Below are positions 61,692 through 64,000 of a stretch of 64,000 bases of DNA, one piece after another. The notes below the pieces were generated by a model, which saw only the letters and a program-made list of their open reading frames with translations, searched no databases and was not told the origin of the DNA. The translations under genes and the position numbers were made by a program. This stretch comes from CAWBOY01 sp963790585 (GTDB taxonomy: Bacteria > Planctomycetota > Planctomycetia > Gemmatales > Gemmataceae): contig CAWBOY010000008.1 of the NCBI GenBank assembly GCA_963790585.1, positions 310,001 to 374,000 of the forward strand, in the 5' to 3' direction. The stretch's first letter is position 1, and each line of letters starts with the position of its first letter.

Positions 61692-62332
61692 TCATCCCAA
61701 CACCTTCCGCCGTCCCGACACCAGCCACAACAAGCCCAATCCCACAAACATCGCCAGGCCCGCCCAGCGAATCAGTCCGGTTTCATAAATCACGGTCCCG
61801 CAAAAAATGATGAAGGCCATGAACGCATGGAGCGTCCAGCCGATGCGGTGAAGTCGAAGTGCATATCCACTCGGTTGCAGCCACCACCAGGCCACATCGA
61901 TCGTCCACAGAAGTGTAAACAAATACGACACGTAGATTCCAGGTCCGAAGTGACTCACATCCTCGACGTGTTGGAAAGCTCTTTGATGCGACCAGTGATG
62001 AAAGAAGTGAAACGACACCGCGACATGGATAACAAAAGCGGCCCAGGCTAAAGTCCAGCACCAGCGCACAGCCGACCTCGGCCATCCTCAGCGCGCCAGT
62101 CGGCGGAGCCGCAGCGCAGCATCAACATCGCGGCGGCGGCGTAGTAGAGAAGAGAAAGACGCACCGTCCAGCGGATCAAGGCATCGCCTGGGTCGGCGGG
62201 TGCGAAGAGCAAAGGCAATCCGAGAACCGCGCTCAATTGCACCAGCCAGGCGACGACCATGCCAACGTCCATCGGCCACGTCGCCAGCGGCGTTGGCTTC
62301 GTCTCCGAATGGTGGATTGGCGTCAACAGCAT
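61692..62332 (-). CDS. Polytopic membrane protein (frameshifted)
   Basis: About 213 residues in two frames. First part (start 62332): MLLTPIHHSETKPTPLATWP, VVAWLVQLSAVLGLPLLFAP and RLSLLYYAAAAMLMLRCGSA. Near 62080 the frame changes and continues WPRSAVRWCWTLAWAAFVIH, HFFHHWSHQRAFQHVEDVSH, YVSYLFTLLWTIDVAWWWLQ and FIIFCGTVIYETGLIRWAGL. Five to six helices. The His-rich FHFFHHWSH block could bind a metal. I recall similar uncharacterised proteins from planctomycetes but no function. Confidence 0.6.
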
Positions 62333-62381
62333 GTCATTGTCTCGATGTCATCGGCGGCGGTCGCAGCGAATTCGCTGTTAA

Positions 62382-63374
62382 TCACGTATGAATTTCCACC
62401 ACATCCTTATCATGCAGAATATGATCGCGTGTCACCGTTTGACCGTCGAACACGCCGGTACCCCAGATGCGCGCCGATTTGAGTTTCTCTCCCAGTTCAC
62501 GATGAACTGTCTCGGCGAATTTCTGCACGTTGCTGCCGCGCGGGCAGGTGAAGGGCGAATCCATGTCGGCTGGCTTGCCGGGCTTCTTGCTATAAACGCG
62601 AATCACGTCGAGCAGTCGATAGATGGCCAAGCGTGTCTCCGCGATGCCGTTGCCTGATTCAGCGTCGAGCATTTGAATCGGGAAGCGCTTCGCATACATT
62701 TCGCGCACCATATCGAGCCGGTCCGATGCTCCCGTCGCGTCGGCCTTATTGGCTACTAACAGAGTGCGGATATATTGAATAGTTGGATCGGTTTGCTCGC
62801 TAGGCAGTTGCCCGACCAGCACCGTTTTGACTTGGGCCAGCCGCTCGACGACGACTTCAGCGGCGAAGGGACCATCATCATCACCCAGATCGACCATCAG
62901 GACCGCGGCGTCGGCCGCGCGCGTCATGCTGGATACGTAACCTTCGAGAAAGTCTTGCGTGATCGGCGGCATGTCGATCAGCTGAATTTTGACATCTTCC
63001 CAGTCCATCATGCCAGCGCCCGGCTCGCGCGTCGTGAAGGGATAGGGCGCCACCTCCGGCGTGGCCCGCGTCAACCGCGTCAACAGCCTGCTTTTGCCCG
63101 CGTTTGGGCCACCCAGCACCACGACCTGGCCCGCGCCTTGTTTTGGGATCTTATAGCTGACGCCGGCCTTCTTCGCGCTCTTCTTCTCGACCTCGACTTC
63201 TTCGCGTGTCTCGCTGAGTTTCGTCTTCAGCTCTGCTTGCAGCTTTTCGCTCGCCTTGTGCTTGGGAACAAGCGTCCACATACGTTTGAGGCATTCGAGC
63301 CGCTCCTCGGCTGTCTGGGCCTTCTTGTAGTCTTGTTCCGCTTCGAGGTATTGCGGCGTGAGGTTGACGGCCAT
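62382..63374 (-). CDS. DRG-type GTPase with C-terminal TGS domain
   Basis: 330 residues. Helical N-terminus (LQAELKTKLSETREEVEVEK). G domain: VVVLGGPNAGKSRLLTRLTR (P-loop 88-95), TREPGAGMMDWEDVKIQLID with the G3 sequence DMPP (134-137) instead of DxxG, and LLVANKAD (G4, 209-212). The TGS domain (257-330) reads RVYSKKPGKPADMDSPFTCP to ARIWGTGVFDGQTVTRDHIL and DVVEIH. The order and TGS sequence resemble eukaryotic and archaeal DRG proteins rather than bacterial Obg. DRGs bind ribosomes. Loss of the G3 Gly could slow GTP hydrolysis. No frameshift. Confidence 0.8.
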   Translation of the reverse strand: MAVNLTPQYLEAEQDYKKAQTAEERLECLKRMWTLVPKHKASEKLQAELKTKLSETREEVEVEKKSAKKAGVSYKIPKQGAGQVVVLGGPNAGKSRLLTRLTRATPEVAPYPFTTREPGAGMMDWEDVKIQLIDMPPITQDFLEGYVSSMTRAADAAVLMVDLGDDDGPFAAEVVVERLAQVKTVLVGQLPSEQTDPTIQYIRTLLVANKADATGASDRLDMVREMYAKRFPIQMLDAESGNGIAETRLAIYRLLDVIRVYSKKPGKPADMDSPFTCPRGSNVQKFAETVHRELGEKLKSARIWGTGVFDGQTVTRDHILHDKDVVEIHT

Positions 63375-63488
63375 ATTTCGCTGCTCTCCGGCAAAACGCG
63401 GACACTAGGGGCAGGTACTCTCAATATACTGTGAGGGTCGAAAGTCGGCCCTCTTATGCTACGGGCTAAGGCAATACGGATAAACGCG

Positions 63489-64000
63489 ATGGCAGACCTA
63501 TACGATCAAATTCACGAAGCCAAACAAGCGATCCAGGGTCGATGCAAATCGAAGCCGACGATCGGCATCATCCTCGGCACGGGCCTGGGCGGCCTCGTTG
63601 AAGAGATCGATGCCGAAGCACGCATTCCCTATCACGAAATTCCGCATTTTCCGACATCGACCGTGCAATCGCACGCCGGCCGCCTCGTCTGCGGCAAGCT
63701 TGGCGGCAAGCAGGTCGTCGCGATGGAAGGAAGATTCCACTTTTACGAGGGCTATTCTCTCAAACAGATCACGTTGCCCGTGCGCGTCATGAAGGCGCTT
63801 GGCTGCGACACGTTGATTGTCAGCAACGCGGCCGGCGGCATGAATCCGCAGCATTCCAAGGGCGACTTGATGGTGATCGAGGATCACATCAACTTGATCG
63901 GCGACAATCCGCTCATCGGCAAGAACGACGACCGCCTGGGCGACCGCTTTCCCGACATGAGCCAGCCTTACGATAAGAAACTAATCGCAATTGCCCGGCG
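63489..64000 (+). CDS. punA: Purine nucleoside phosphorylase (cut by the window end)
   Basis: 170 residues visible; the gene runs past 64000. Start ATG 63489 (MADLYDQIHEAKQAIQGRCK). PNP-I trimeric family: TIGIILGTGLGGLVEEIDAE (phosphate-binding Ser/Gly turn), EIPHFPTSTVQSHAGRLVCG, VVAMEGRFHFYEGYSLKQIT and VSNAAGGMNPQHSKGDLMVI with INLIGDNPLIGKNDDRLGDR. It splits inosine or guanosine with phosphate into base and ribose-1-phosphate, i.e. purine salvage. Divergent from the GTPase gene by about 115 bp. No frameshift in the visible part. Confidence 0.92.
   Translation, partial: MADLYDQIHEAKQAIQGRCKSKPTIGIILGTGLGGLVEEIDAEARIPYHEIPHFPTSTVQSHAGRLVCGKLGGKQVVAMEGRFHFYEGYSLKQITLPVRVMKALGCDTLIVSNAAGGMNPQHSKGDLMVIEDHINLIGDNPLIGKNDDRLGDRFPDMSQPYDKKLIAIAR

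Noticed and set aside
1..64000. tRNA or rRNA genes
   Set aside because: No cloverleaf or rRNA segment was noticed by eye; a scan with tRNAscan-SE and Infernal would settle it.

Overview
The window looks like a chromosomal piece of a Planctomycetes bacterium, most likely Gemmataceae-like. The grounds are the gene families: an ECF sigma factor fused to a membrane segment and a TIGR03067-like domain, a Tat-exported DUF1501 protein, secreted seven-bladed WD40 proteins with a helical tail, FHA, kinase and pseudokinase proteins, TPR proteins, DUF3592, and many long intergenic palindromes, one of which reads in translation as AQTFLSV. The lineage is inferred from family content, not from a marker-gene comparison. 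I saw no rRNA, tRNA or CRISPR array.

Layout. 0-5.3 kb: broken sigma factor and a giant FHA/coiled-coil/pseudokinase gene. 5.4-9 kb: GH44 glucanase, a Lys-rich secreted protein and a nuclease-like remnant. 9-12.4 kb: purD, galE and an ABC ATPase. 12.4-22.3 kb: a membrane protein, a MazG-like enzyme, a TPR/MA-type peptidase, a two-gene unknown cassette, a lipoprotein, and a GT2 glycosyltransferase with a UPF0104-type membrane protein. 22.5-31.5 kb: acyl-ACP desaturase, tandem WD40 paralogues, a zinc-ribbon protein, DUF1501, a Ctp protease and a pseudouridine synthase. 31.7-39.9 kb: Ser/Thr kinase, two sugar epimerases, gluQ with two esterases, and a TPR lipoprotein. 40.2-43.6 kb: an acyltransferase-btaA-btaB group that predicts betaine lipid synthesis. 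43.8-48.9 kb: an HTTM-like pair, an AT-hook protein, glgC and larA. 49-52.8 kb: repeats, an OB-fold-like secreted protein, a CxxCH membrane protein and efp. 52.9-56.6 kb: the transglutaminase/alpha-E/ATP-grasp trio. 56.7-59.5 kb: a thioredoxin, small proteins and nikR. 59.5-61.05 kb: a compact arsR-aqpS-arsC operon with a perfect operator. 61-64 kb: membrane proteins, a DRG-type GTPase and the start of punA.

Two patterns run through the whole window. First, many conserved genes are split by single-base frameshifts, including purD and efp, which are normally single copy and important. This looks more like insertion/deletion errors in the consensus than mass gene decay. Frameshifted genes are annotated over their full reconstructed span. 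Second, the intergenic regions carry at least ten families of palindromes. One family, about 126 bp long, has inserted into CTAG sites with CTAG duplicated on both sides; it sits inside another palindrome family and inside a copy of itself. This is direct evidence that it is, or was, mobile, and it is the most novel feature here.

The genes group into plausible functional sets: arsenic detoxification, betaine-lipid synthesis, nickel use (NikR regulator and the nickel enzyme LarA), glycogen and sugar-nucleotide metabolism, and a peptide-modification trio.
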